From Telluria sp042683405 (GTDB taxonomy: Bacteria; Pseudomonadota; Gammaproteobacteria; Burkholderiales; Burkholderiaceae_D), in the NCBI RefSeq assembly GCF_042683405.1, contig NZ_JBHUJS010000014.1, positions 124,001-188,000 of the forward strand: a stretch of DNA of 64,000 bases, read 5' to 3'. The position numbers and the translations under genes are program-made. How positions within the stretch are numbered: position 1 is the first letter of the stretch; every line of letters starts with the position of its first letter. Of the stretch, positions 54,643 through 63,414 are shown piece by piece. The notes beneath the pieces were generated by a model. That model was not told the origin of the DNA and did not search any database. It was given only the letters and a program-made list of their open reading frames with translations.

Positions 54643-55532
54643 TAAACGGTTTGCAGTTGTTCGGCGGTGAGCAGGAAGACCATGTCGTCTCCTGCGCTGG
54701 TGGTGACCCAGGTCAGGCCCATGTCGCCAAAGGCGGCTTCGGCGAACTCGCGCTCGTTGCCGATTTCGACGATCAGGAGGCCGTCCGGGGTCAGGCGCTC
54801 GGCGGCGCCGGCGATGATCTTGCGGACCAGGTCCATGCCGTCCTTGCCGCCGTCCAGGCCGATTTGCGGCTCGTGCAGGTACTCCTTGGGCAGGCGCGAC
54901 ATCGAGGTCGAGTTCACGTACGGCGGATTGGTCACGATCAGGTCGTACTTCTTGAACGGGACATGCTCGTACAGGTCGGACTCGATCAGGTTGATGCGGC
55001 CTTCGAGCTGGTATTCGCGCACGTTGCGCTCGGCCACCGCCAGCGCGTCGCGCGAGATGTCGACCGCATCGACCACCGCGGCCTGGAACGAATCGGCCAG
55101 CAGGATCGCGAGGCAGCCGGAGCCGGTGCACAGCTCAAGGATGTTAGACACCGTATCGGGATCCTGCACCCACGGCGAGAACTGCTCGGGAATCAGCTCC
55201 GCGATGAAGGAGCGCGGCACCAGCACGCGCTCGTCGACGTAGAAGTTGTACGAACCGAGCCACGCTTCGTTGGTGATGTAGGCCGCCGGCACGCGGTCCT
55301 TGGCGCGCCGCTCGATGATGGCGACCAGCTTGTCGACCTCGTTGGGCAGCAGGCGCGCGTCCAGGAATGGCTCCAGCTTGTCGAGCGGGAGCTTGAGCGT
55401 ATGCAGGATCAGGTAGGCCGCCTCGTCGAGCGCATCGGCGCTGCCGTGGCCGAACGCCAGGCCTTCGGTATTGAAGCGGGTGACGGCGTAGCGAAGGATG
55501 TCGCGAACGGTGGTGAATGGCGTGTTGTGCAT
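54642..55532 (-). CDS. prmB: 50S ribosomal protein L3 N5-glutamine methyltransferase
   Basis: This 296-residue SAM-dependent methyltransferase methylates a glutamine of ribosomal protein L3. The SAM-binding ILELCTGSGCLAI motif and catalytic NPPYVN motif are present, with an N-terminal helical domain (residues 1-95) typical of the HemK/PrmB class. PrmB rather than PrmC is supported by the PRSFIAELI phrase and by position near dapE. It is on the minus strand between dapE and the coupled ABC-F gene. Confidence 0.92.
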   Translation of the reverse strand: MHNTPFTTVRDILRYAVTRFNTEGLAFGHGSADALDEAAYLILHTLKLPLDKLEPFLDARLLPNEVDKLVAIIERRAKDRVPAAYITNEAWLGSYNFYVDERVLVPRSFIAELIPEQFSPWVQDPDTVSNILELCTGSGCLAILLADSFQAAVVDAVDISRDALAVAERNVREYQLEGRINLIESDLYEHVPFKKYDLIVTNPPYVNSTSMSRLPKEYLHEPQIGLDGGKDGMDLVRKIIAGAAERLTPDGLLIVEIGNEREFAEAAFGDMGLTWVTTSAGDDMVFLLTAEQLQTV

Positions 55533-55544
55533 GATGGTCCCCGG

Positions 55545-56681
55545 TCAGGAAAGCAGTTTTTCCAGCGTACGGCGGTAGATGTTCTTGAGCGGATCGATGA
55601 AGCGCACTTCGATGTGTTCGTCGATCTTGTGGATGCTGGCGTTGGGCGGCCCGAATTCTATCACCTGCGGGCAGATCTCCGCGATAAAGCGGCCGTCGGA
55701 AGTCCCGCCCGTGGTGGACAGTTCCGTGTGTACGCCGGTTTCGTCGCAGATGGCCTGGCAGACCGCGTCGGACAGTGTGCCTTTCGGCGTCAGGAACGGG
55801 CGGCCGGACAGGGTCCACTGCAGGTCGTATTCGAGGTTGTGGTGGTCCAGGATCGCGTGCACGCGCGCTTCCAGGCCGTCCGCGGTGCTGGCGGTCGAGA
55901 AGCGGAAGTTAAAGTCGATGCACAGCTCGCCCGGGATCACGTTGTTGGCGCCGGTGCCGGCCTTGATGTTCGAGATCTGGAAGGAGGTCGGCGCGTAGTA
56001 CTCGTTGCCTTCGTCCCAGTGCTCGGCCGCCAGTTCGGCCAGCGCCGGCGCGGCCTGGTGGATCGGGTTGCGCGCCAGCTGCGGGTAGGCGATGTGGCCC
56101 TGGATGCCCTTGATGACGAGGTGTCCGGACAGCGAGCCGCGGCGGCCGTTCTTGATCGTGTCGCCGAGGATGTGGGCGGAGGTGGGCTCGCCCACGATGC
56201 AATAGTCCAGCGACTCCTCGCGCTCCTTGAGCTGCTCCACGACGACCGCGGTGCCGTCGACCGCGTCGCCTTCCTCATCGCTGGTGACGAGGAACGCGAT
56301 CGACCCCTTGTGGCCCGGGTTGGCCTCGATGAACTCTTCGACCGCGACCACCATGGCGGCCAGTGAGGTCTTCATGTCGGACGCGCCGCGGCCGTACAGC
56401 TTGCCCTCGCGGATCTCCGGCTTGAACGGGTCCGAGGTCCATTTCGCGGCGGGGCCGGTCGGCACCACGTCCGTGTGGCCGGCGAACACCAGCACCGGCG
56501 CGTGCGTGCCCTTGCGTGCCCACAGGTTGGTGACGCCGTTCGATACCACTGTCTCGCAGGTGAAGCCGAGCGGCTCGAGCAGCTCGATGATGCGGCGCTG
56601 GCAGCCGCCGTCGTCCGGCGTGATCGAGGACAGCGAGATCAGTTCCTCGGTCAGGGCGAGGGTGCGCGACGGTGCCTTCAT
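55545..56681 (-). CDS. dapE: Succinyl-diaminopimelate desuccinylase
   Basis: This 378-residue M20 zinc enzyme yields LL-diaminopimelate for lysine and peptidoglycan. Metal ligands are in FAGHTDVVP, GASDMKTSLAAMV and TSDEEGDAVDGT, and the dimerisation and catalytic region ends with HKIDEHIEV. ATG 56681 is used, overlapping the end of the arsC-like gene (ATGA). It belongs with dapC and dapD at 61163-63208 in one biosynthetic route. Confidence 0.95.
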   Translation of the reverse strand: MKAPSRTLALTEELISLSSITPDDGGCQRRIIELLEPLGFTCETVVSNGVTNLWARKGTHAPVLVFAGHTDVVPTGPAAKWTSDPFKPEIREGKLYGRGASDMKTSLAAMVVAVEEFIEANPGHKGSIAFLVTSDEEGDAVDGTAVVVEQLKEREESLDYCIVGEPTSAHILGDTIKNGRRGSLSGHLVIKGIQGHIAYPQLARNPIHQAAPALAELAAEHWDEGNEYYAPTSFQISNIKAGTGANNVIPGELCIDFNFRFSTASTADGLEARVHAILDHHNLEYDLQWTLSGRPFLTPKGTLSDAVCQAICDETGVHTELSTTGGTSDGRFIAEICPQVIEFGPPNASIHKIDEHIEVRFIDPLKNIYRRTLEKLLS

Positions 56682-57028
56682 ACCTTGAAGATCCCGCGGT
56701 ATTTGTCGTCGGAGAAGCCGACGTGCACCTGCTGTTGCGCGTCGAGCAGGACCGGGCGTTTCACCACCGACGGGTATTCCAGCATCAGCTCGAGCGCGCT
56801 GGCCTTGTCGGTCACGGCGGCCTTGCGCTCGTCCGGCAGGCCGCGCCACGTCGTGCCCTTGCGGTTGACCAGCACTTCCCAGTCCTGCTGCGCGAGCCAG
56901 CCGGCGACCGTATCGCGGTCCAGCCCCTGCTTCTTGAAGTCGTGGAAATCGAAAGGAAGCTGCTGGTCCGCCAGCCAGGTGCGGGCCTTCTTGACGGTAT
57001 CGCAGTTGGGAATGCCGAATAGTTTCAT
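56678..57028 (-). CDS. ArsC/Spx-family protein (YffB-like)
   Basis: This 116-residue thioredoxin-fold protein starts MKLFGIPNCDTVKKARTWL, with the Cys9 of the arsenate reductase/Spx family, and has KGTTWRGLPDERK and VVKRPVLLD farther on. The YffB subgroup keeps one N-terminal cysteine and is commonly found beside dapE. Function is unknown, perhaps a glutathione-dependent oxidoreductase. It overlaps dapE by four bases. Confidence 0.88.
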   Translation of the reverse strand: MKLFGIPNCDTVKKARTWLADQQLPFDFHDFKKQGLDRDTVAGWLAQQDWEVLVNRKGTTWRGLPDERKAAVTDKASALELMLEYPSVVKRPVLLDAQQQVHVGFSDDKYRGIFKV

Positions 57029-57194
57029 ACGGGAACGGGCAAAAGGGTGGGAGGGCAGGCCGACATTATACGTTCGATATGGCCGCGTCGCCCTGTGCGC
57101 AGCCCGCTTACGGCCTCAGGCCGCCAAGACCAGAATGTTGCCGAACTGCCAATTCGCGCCTACACTGCCCACAGATCACTTACCGAGGACTCGC

Positions 57195-57536
57195 ATGGCC
57201 CACATTCCTGACTTTCCAGACGACGAAAATGGCGACGTGCTGCGCCAGATGGCCGAGCAGGGCGACGACCTGTCGGTGCCGCGCAATATCGACTTCACGC
57301 TGGTGTTCCCGGACGAAGAGCGCGCGCAGCGTTTCGCCGCGGCCTTCAGCCCGGCCTATCCCGTCACCGTCGATCACAGCGAAGTGGACGAGGACTGCCC
57401 CTGGGATGTCGTGGTGGTGAACCACATGGCGCCCGATCATGCCGCAATCACCGCGTTCGAGGAGCGCCTGCGGCAGGTTGCCGAACCGCTGGGCGGGCGC
57501 AATGACGGCTGGGGATGTTTTTCGCAAGACGATTGA
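57195..57536 (+). CDS. RraB-family (RNase E inhibitor-like) protein
   Basis: This 113-residue acidic protein begins IPDFPDDENGDVLRQMAEQGDDLS and matches the RraB/DUF1260 family, with the typical RNIDFTLVFPDEERAQRFA strand and DDGWGCF-like ending (NDGWGCFSQDD). RraB of E. coli inhibits RNase E; the function in betaproteobacteria is untested. The ATG is preceded by a GAGGA ribosome-binding site. It opens a short plus-strand block against the minus-strand dap genes. Confidence 0.83.
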   Translation: MAHIPDFPDDENGDVLRQMAEQGDDLSVPRNIDFTLVFPDEERAQRFAAAFSPAYPVTVDHSEVDEDCPWDVVVVNHMAPDHAAITAFEERLRQVAEPLGGRNDGWGCFSQDD

Positions 57537-57584
57537 GTGCCGGCAGGTTGCCTGCGGCGCCCCACGGCCCTACACTCGGCCACG

Positions 57585-58268
57585 ATGACGCACCCACTCG
57601 ATAACATTTTCTGGAACTCGCTGAACGGACCGCACCTGCGTTTCTCGTCCGGCAGCGATGCCGCGCGCCGCTATGCCGAAGGCTTTTCGCCGATTGTCGG
57701 CTTCCCGGACAAGCTGCAGCCCGACTTCGACGCGCTCGCGGCGTTCTGCCAGCCAGGCGACCAGTTCTACTGCGACGGCTGGACCGGCGCTGCGCCGCAG
57801 GGCTGGAGCGTGGCGTTCGAATCGACGATGTACCGGATGGTCTGGGATGCGCCGGCGCCGGCGGAGGACGAGGCGCCCGACGCGGTGCCGCTGACCGCCG
57901 CGCATGCCGGGCGCGCGCTGGAGCTGGCGACCATGATGCGTCCCGGGCCGTTCGGCCCGCGCACGATCGAGCTGGGCGACTACTTCGGCTATTTCGACGG
58001 TGACAGGCTGATGGCGATGGCGGGAGAGCGCATGTGCGCACCCGGCCTGCGCGAGATCAGCGGTGTGTGCACCCATCCCGACTACCAGGGCCGTGGCCTG
58101 GCGCGCAGGCTCACGCTCAAGCTGGTGCGGCGCATGCTGGAGCGTGGCGAAACCCCGTTCCTGCACGTGATGTCCACCAACGCCACGGCGCACGGCCTGT
58201 ACCTCAGGATGGGCTTCCGCGACTGGTGCGAAACGCCTGTCCGCGTCGTCGCGCGAGTGACAATTTAA
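57585..58268 (+). CDS. GNAT-family N-acetyltransferase
   Basis: This 227-residue protein has a C-terminal GNAT domain: LREISGVCTHPDYQGRGLARRLT contains the acetyl-CoA motif A (Q-x-x-G-x-G/A), and THTMSTN-like and LYLRMGFRDW motifs follow. The N-terminal 90 residues (DNIFWNSLNGPHLRF, GWTGAAPQGW) match the FR47-like group. The acceptor substrate is unknown. The start at 57585 follows the rraB-like gene by 48 bases. It is cytoplasmic. Confidence 0.88.
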   Translation: MTHPLDNIFWNSLNGPHLRFSSGSDAARRYAEGFSPIVGFPDKLQPDFDALAAFCQPGDQFYCDGWTGAAPQGWSVAFESTMYRMVWDAPAPAEDEAPDAVPLTAAHAGRALELATMMRPGPFGPRTIELGDYFGYFDGDRLMAMAGERMCAPGLREISGVCTHPDYQGRGLARRLTLKLVRRMLERGETPFLHVMSTNATAHGLYLRMGFRDWCETPVRVVARVTI

Positions 58269-58333
58269 GACATTCTTCGCTGCCCTCCTCACATAGAATC
58301 GGCCATTTGACCCATCGATTGTGGAGGGCGGAA

Positions 58334-59797
58334 ATGGTTGGAAAATGGTTGGCCGGCGGCGTGCTCGCGCTAGTCCCGGCATTCGCGCTGGCCGAGCAGG
58401 CACCGGTCGCCCAGGCGTGGCGTGCGATCGCCGCAGCGGATTCGGCCGCCGCCCTCAAGCTCATCGAGGAAAATCACCCGGGGGCCACGCAGGAGTTGGG
58501 TGACACGCAGTTCCTCGCGCGGCTTGCGCTGGCGCGGCGGCACGTCGAAGAACGCCTGCCGAAGGTCGACAGTTTCGGCGCCTACAACGCGCTGATGAAC
58601 GGCCTCGCCGCTGAATTCCGGGACGGCCACATCTGGACCGCGCCGCACGTCTCCTGGGCAGTGCGCAAGTGGCCGGGCATCATGCCGGTGCGGCGCGGCG
58701 GCAAATGGTACGTGGGACTGGATGAACGCAAGCAGGGCGGGGCAGGCTTACGCGATGCCGAGATCCTCGCCTGCGATGGCGAAGAATTCGACCGCTGGGC
58801 GAAGACCCGCATCGGCCTGTTCGGCGGGCCGCCCGAGATCGAGGCCGAATTGAGCAAGCGCGCGCCCGGGCTGCTGCTTGACGACGCCAACCCCTTCATC
58901 AAGGCGCCGTCCGCGTGTACCTTCCGCACCGTCGCCGGCGCGACCGAGCAGGTGCAACTGGAGTTCAGGCAGGTGCTGCAGACCGGCTTGTCCGAGCGGG
59001 CTGCCAGGATCATCCCGCGCGCGGCGGCGGGCATGGGCGTGTCGAAGTTCGACGGCGGCTACTGGATCGCGCTCGGCACGCTTGGCAACGCGGCGGCCGA
59101 TGTCGTCAAGGCGGTGAGCGAACAGGCGGAAGCGCTGCGCAGCGCGCCGATGGTCGTCATCGACATGCGCGGCAATACGGGAGGGAATTCCATCTATTCC
59201 AGCGAGATCGCGCGGATCCTGCACGGCAGGGCGCGCGTCGATGCGCTCGACATCTCCGCCGACGGCTGCCGTGGCTCCTACTGGCGGGTGTCGGAGCAGA
59301 ACCGCAAGACGGTGACCGCAGCACGCGACGCGGCGCGTGCGCGCAAGGACAACGACAGCGCCGCGTATTACGCGCAAGTGGCGGACGACATGACGAAGGC
59401 GATGACCGAGGGCCGCAACTTCTCGCCTGCCTTGCCGGCGTGCGCGGCATCGGTGCGCACGGTGGACCAGGGAAAGGTCCCCGCTTCACTGCCGGCGCCA
59501 GCCATGCAGGGGCGGCTGGTCATCGTGACGGACAGCCGCTGCTTCAGCTCCTGCCTCTTGGCGACCAACGCCTTCCGCCAGCTCGGCGCGCTGCACGTGG
59601 GCGAAGCGACCGACATGTCGACGCGCTACATGGAAGTGTACGAAGTGATGCTGCCGTCCGGGATGCGGACCTTCTCGACCCTCCAGAAGGTGGCGGTCGG
59701 CCTGGGCGACTACGGCCCGTACCAGCCGCACAAGCTCTACCCCGGCTCGCTCGCCGACACGGACCCGCTCAAAGCCTGGGTAGCGGCGCTGCGCTAA
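58334..59797 (+). CDS. Periplasmic S41-family peptidase
   Basis: This 487-residue protein has a signal peptide (LAGGVLALVPAFALA) and a GGAGG ribosome-binding site. The S41 tail-specific protease fold is indicated by VVIDMRGNTGGNS (about residues 275-287) and the serine in VTDSRCFSSCLL near residue 400. A PDZ domain is not obvious. The protein is closer to the interphotoreceptor-type S41 peptidases than to Prc/CtpA. The residues flanking the catalytic Ser include two cysteines, which is unusual. It ends just before the palindrome array. Confidence 0.82.
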   Translation: MVGKWLAGGVLALVPAFALAEQAPVAQAWRAIAAADSAAALKLIEENHPGATQELGDTQFLARLALARRHVEERLPKVDSFGAYNALMNGLAAEFRDGHIWTAPHVSWAVRKWPGIMPVRRGGKWYVGLDERKQGGAGLRDAEILACDGEEFDRWAKTRIGLFGGPPEIEAELSKRAPGLLLDDANPFIKAPSACTFRTVAGATEQVQLEFRQVLQTGLSERAARIIPRAAAGMGVSKFDGGYWIALGTLGNAAADVVKAVSEQAEALRSAPMVVIDMRGNTGGNSIYSSEIARILHGRARVDALDISADGCRGSYWRVSEQNRKTVTAARDAARARKDNDSAAYYAQVADDMTKAMTEGRNFSPALPACAASVRTVDQGKVPASLPAPAMQGRLVIVTDSRCFSSCLLATNAFRQLGALHVGEATDMSTRYMEVYEVMLPSGMRTFSTLQKVAVGLGDYGPYQPHKLYPGSLADTDPLKAWVAALR

Positions 59798-59799
59798 CC

Positions 59800-59990
59800 C
59801 AAATGGGGACAGACCCCATTTCGGGTATCTCTTGAGAAACTGAAAATGGGGTCTGTCCCCATTATTCGCTGAAGACCCGAAATGGGGACATAACGCCGAA
59901 ATGGGGACAGACCCCATTTCGGGTATCTCTTGAGAAACTGAAAATGGGGTCTGTCCCCATTATGGAAATGGGGTCTGTCCCCATTTCCGG
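59800..59990. repeat. Tandem array of GGGGACAGACCCC palindromes
   Basis: A 64-base unit (59800-59863) is repeated exactly at 59899-59962. Each unit consists of AAATGGGGACAGACCCC, a spacer containing GGGTATCTCTTGAGAAAC, and the inverse copy AAAATGGGGTCTGTCCCC. Extra partial copies lie at 59880 (AAATGGGGACATAACG) and 59966. The array begins directly after the S41 stop codon and ends two bases before the pilU stop. It should fold into nested hairpins and is the densest repeat in the window. Confidence 0.93.
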
Positions 59991-59992
59991 TA

Positions 59993-61132
59993 TCAGGTGT
60001 TGAGCGTGAATTCGGTGAAGGAGGTCTCGGGGGCCTTTTCTTTGTCGGCTTCTTCTTGCGCGGCGCCGCTTTCCGGGCCGTTGTTGAGGAGCCAGAGCAG
60101 GTTGGTGGCCGAGTCGGCATTCGCGAGCGCTTCTTCCTGCGTGATGCGGCCATCCTTGACCAGCTTGAACAGGGCGCCTTCGAACGACTGCGAGCCCGGC
60201 GACAGGCTCTTTTCCATCGCTTCCTTGATCTGGCCGATCTCGCCCTTCTCGATCAGGTCCGCGATGTAGCGGGTGTTGACGAGCACCTCGACCGCAGCGT
60301 GGCGGCGGCCGCCCGCTGCCGCGCGCACCAGGCGCTGCGAGACGATCGCCTTGACCGCCGCCGACAGGTCCTGCAGCAGGGCCGGGCGGTTCTCGATCGG
60401 GTAGAAGCTGATGATGCGGTTCAGCGCGTTGTAGCTGTTGTTCGCGTGCAGGGTGGCCAGCACCAGGTGGCCCGACTGCGCGTAGGCCAGCGCCGCCGCC
60501 ATGGTTTCCTGATCGCGGATCTCGCCGATCAGGATGCAGTCCGGCGCCTGGCGCATCGCGTTCTTGAGCGCCGTGTGGAAGTTCTTGGCGTCGCTGCCGA
60601 TCTCGCGCTGGTTGACGATCGACTTCTTGTTCTTGAAGAGGTATTCGACCGGGTCTTCCAGTGTCAGGATGTGGCCGGGACGCTGCTCGTTGCGGTGGTC
60701 CAGCATCGAGGCGATGGTGGTCGACTTGCCGGACCCGGTCGCGCCGACCAGCAGCAGCAGGCCGCGCTTTTCCATGATCAGTTCCGACAGCACCGGCGGC
60801 AGGTCCAGCTCCGCGAGCGGCGGGATATCGACAGGCACGAAGCGGAACACCGCCGAGATCGAGCCGCGCTGCACGAAGGCCGACAGGCGATAGCGGCCCA
60901 GGTTTGGTACCGAGATCGCCATGTTCAGCTCATGCTCGCGCTGCAGTTCCTGCATTTCGTCGTCCGAGCAGATCTCGGCCAGCAGCGCACGGATGTTTTC
61001 CGGTTCCAGCTTCTGCTGGTTGATCGGGATGAGGTTTCCGTTGATCTTGATATGGACGGGGGAATTCACCGCAAAGAACATGTCCGATGCGTTCTTTTCC
61101 TTCATCAGCTGAAACAGGCGCTCCATTGCCAT
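59993..61132 (-). CDS. pilU: PilT/PilU-family type IV pilus retraction ATPase
   Basis: This 379-residue hexameric ATPase powers pilus retraction. The Walker A motif GATGSGKST is at residues 130-138, Walker B and the adjacent box in CILIGEIRDQET, and the His box in ATLHANNS. The N-terminal PAS-like domain and the C-terminal tail (about 345-379, Glu-rich, EEADKEKAPETS) point to PilU rather than PilT. It begins AMERLFQLMKEKNASDMFF; a later methionine is possible. It lies 30 bases after dapD on the minus strand, a common betaproteobacterial order. Confidence 0.9.
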   Translation of the reverse strand: MAMERLFQLMKEKNASDMFFAVNSPVHIKINGNLIPINQQKLEPENIRALLAEICSDDEMQELQREHELNMAISVPNLGRYRLSAFVQRGSISAVFRFVPVDIPPLAELDLPPVLSELIMEKRGLLLLVGATGSGKSTTIASMLDHRNEQRPGHILTLEDPVEYLFKNKKSIVNQREIGSDAKNFHTALKNAMRQAPDCILIGEIRDQETMAAALAYAQSGHLVLATLHANNSYNALNRIISFYPIENRPALLQDLSAAVKAIVSQRLVRAAAGGRRHAAVEVLVNTRYIADLIEKGEIGQIKEAMEKSLSPGSQSFEGALFKLVKDGRITQEEALANADSATNLLWLLNNGPESGAAQEEADKEKAPETSFTEFTLNT

Positions 61133-61162
61133 GGTGTGTCTCCCTCGTCCCTATTGTTTGTT

Positions 61163-61990
61163 TTAGATACCGCGCAGCAGTTCGTTGATGCCGGTCTTGG
61201 CGCGCGTCTGCGCATCCACGCGCTTGACGATCACGGCGCAGTACAGGCTGTACTTGCCGTCGGCCGACGGCAGGCTGCCCGACACCACCACCGAGCCCGC
61301 AGGCACGCGGCCATAGGTCACCTCGCCGGTTTCGCGGTTGTAGATCTTGGTGGACTGGCCGATGTACACGCCCATCGAGATCACCGAGTTCTCTTCCACG
61401 ATCACGCCTTCGACGATCTCCGAACGCGCGCCGATGAAGCAGTTGTCCTCGATGATGGTCGGGTTGGCCTGCATCGGTTCCAGCACGCCGCCGATGCCCA
61501 CGCCGCCGGACAGGTGCACGTTCTTGCCGATCTGCGCGCACGAACCCACGGTGGCCCAGGTGTCGACCATCGCGCCTTCATCGACGTAGGCGCCGATGTT
61601 CACGTACGACGGCATCAGCACCACGTTCTTGCCGATGAAGCTGCCGCGGCGCGCGACGGCCGGCGGCACCACGCGGAAGCCGCCCTTGGCGAAATCGTCG
61701 GCGGTGTAGCTGGCGAACTTGGTCGGGACCTTGTCGTAGAACTGCATGGTGCCGTCGCACGGCATCACGCTGTTGTTCTCGAGGCGGAACGACAGCAGCA
61801 CGGCCTTCTTGATCCACTGGTTGACCACCCAGTCGGCGCCGGTCTTTTCAGCGACGCGCAAGGTGCCGTTGTCCAGGCCCGCGATCACGTGGGCGACCGC
61901 ATCGCGCACTTCGGCGCTGGCGTTGGACGGGTTGATTTCGGCGCGCTGTTCCCAGGCGGTGTCGATGATGTTCTGCAGTTGTTGGGTCAT
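61163..61990 (-). CDS. dapD: 2,3,4,5-tetrahydropyridine-2,6-dicarboxylate N-succinyltransferase
   Basis: This 275-residue enzyme succinylates tetrahydrodipicolinate in lysine/DAP synthesis. The left-handed beta-helix of hexapeptide repeats is visible from about residue 105 to 225 (for example GKNVHLSGGVGIGGVLEP and IVEENSVISMGVYIG). The N-terminal domain (IIDTAWEQRAEINPSN) is typical. The gene overlaps none of its neighbours but is separated by only 6 bases from dapC. Confidence 0.96.
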   Translation of the reverse strand: MTQQLQNIIDTAWEQRAEINPSNASAEVRDAVAHVIAGLDNGTLRVAEKTGADWVVNQWIKKAVLLSFRLENNSVMPCDGTMQFYDKVPTKFASYTADDFAKGGFRVVPPAVARRGSFIGKNVVLMPSYVNIGAYVDEGAMVDTWATVGSCAQIGKNVHLSGGVGIGGVLEPMQANPTIIEDNCFIGARSEIVEGVIVEENSVISMGVYIGQSTKIYNRETGEVTYGRVPAGSVVVSGSLPSADGKYSLYCAVIVKRVDAQTRAKTGINELLRGI

Positions 61991-61996
61991 GTCTTT

Positions 61997-63208
61997 TCAG
62001 GTGTTGTCTTGTTTGAGGCGCTGGCAGAACTGGACGATGCGTTGCGCCGCCTCCAGTCCTTCATCCACCTCGGCGACGAGCGCCATGCGAATGCGGTGTG
62101 CACCAGGGTTCACGCCGTGCGCATCGCGCGCGAGGTAGCTGCCGGGCAGGACCGTTACATTATATTCCGCGTACAAACGGCGGGCGAATTCTTCGTCCGA
62201 CAGGCCGGTGCGCGAGATGTCGGCCCACAGGTAGAAGCCGGCGTCCGGCAGCTCCACGTCCATCACGGCCTTCAGCAGCGGCGTGATGAGCGCGAACTTC
62301 TCGCGGTACTTGGCCCGGTTGCCGTGCACGTGGGCCTCGTCGCTCCAGGCTGCGATGGACGCGGCCTGCACTGGCGGCGACATCGCGCCGCCCGAGTAGG
62401 TGCGGTACAGCAGGTACTTCTTGAGGATTGCGGCGTCGCCCGCGACGAAGCCCGAGCGCATGCCCGGCACGTTGGAGCGCTTGGACAGGCTGGAGAACAC
62501 CACCAGGTTGCGGTAGTCGTGGCGTCCCAGCCTGTGGGCCGCCTCCAGCGCGCCGAGCGGCGGCTCGCTGTCGTGGTAGATCTCGGAGTAGCACTCGTCG
62601 GACGCGAGCACGAAGCCGTGGCGGTCGGACAGCTCGAACAGCTGGCGCCAGTCCTCCAGCGAGACGGTGGCGCCGGTCGGATTGCCCGGCGAGCACACGT
62701 ACATCAGCTGGGTGCGCGCCCACACCTCGTCCGGCACGCTGGCGTAGTCGCAGGCGAAATTGCGGGCCGGGATCGAGTTGACGTAATACGGCTCGGCGCC
62801 GGCCAGGAGGGCCGCGCCTTCATAGATCTGGTAGAACGGGTTCGGGCACACGACGATTGGCGCGTTGGAGCTGTCGATTACGGCCTGTGCGATCGCGAAG
62901 AGCGCTTCGCGCGAGCCATTCACGGGCAGGACCTGCGTGGCAGCATCCGGCGGCGGGATGCTGTAGCGGCGTTGCAGCCAGCCGCTGATGGCGCTGCGCA
63001 GCTGGTCGGTGCCGATCGTGCTGGGATAGTTGGCCAGGCCGGCCAGGCTGTGGGCGAGCGCGCGTTCGATGAACGCGGGCGTCGCATGTTTGGGCTCGCC
63101 GATGCCAAGACTGATCGGGCGGCACGACGGATTGGGAACGACGCCGGAAAACAGCTGGCGCAGGCGTTCGAAGGGATACGGGTGCAGCTTGTCGAGATTC
63201 GGATTCAC
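61997..63208 (-). CDS. dapC: Succinyldiaminopimelate transaminase
   Basis: This PLP class I/II aminotransferase acts between DapD and DapE. The Schiff-base Lys is in FSSLSKRSNVPGMRSGF, and CSPGNPTG and the Arg in AHRIRMALV bind the substrate. A longer frame begins at ATG 63241, but that ATG is embedded in TATAATG, a -10 like box, and the product from GTG 63208 starts (M)NPNLDKLHPYPFERL as other DapC proteins do. GTG is therefore preferred, giving 403 residues. It is the first gene of the dapC-dapD-pilU unit. Confidence 0.92.
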   Translation of the reverse strand: MNPNLDKLHPYPFERLRQLFSGVVPNPSCRPISLGIGEPKHATPAFIERALAHSLAGLANYPSTIGTDQLRSAISGWLQRRYSIPPPDAATQVLPVNGSREALFAIAQAVIDSSNAPIVVCPNPFYQIYEGAALLAGAEPYYVNSIPARNFACDYASVPDEVWARTQLMYVCSPGNPTGATVSLEDWRQLFELSDRHGFVLASDECYSEIYHDSEPPLGALEAAHRLGRHDYRNLVVFSSLSKRSNVPGMRSGFVAGDAAILKKYLLYRTYSGGAMSPPVQAASIAAWSDEAHVHGNRAKYREKFALITPLLKAVMDVELPDAGFYLWADISRTGLSDEEFARRLYAEYNVTVLPGSYLARDAHGVNPGAHRIRMALVAEVDEGLEAAQRIVQFCQRLKQDNT

Positions 63209-63239
63209 GGCAGCGTTGTTAGATTCGTAAGCGTCTTGC

Positions 63240-63245
63240 ATTATA
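63240..63245 (-). promoter_or_regulatory. Putative -10 box of the dapC operon
   Basis: On the minus strand CTATAATGC contains a perfect TATAAT about 32 bases before the preferred GTG start of dapC. A -35 hexamer at 17-bp spacing is not clear. Confidence 0.4.
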
Positions 63246-63414
63246 GCGCCGCTGCGCCCCCCTTTGATCGGAGCGGCTGCGCCAAGCCAAAGCGCGCACC
63301 GTCGTATCGCGCCAGGATAATGATGATTGTGGTAATCCGCGCATTTTCACCAAACGGGGTAAGCCATAATCGGCGTTGACAATTCACCAACCGCAGCGTC
63401 TCTACCGGAGTCCC

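Noticed and set aside
60056..63379. 1107-codon plus-strand frame across pilU, dapD and dapC
   Set aside because: It is antisense to three well-supported genes and contains no motif.
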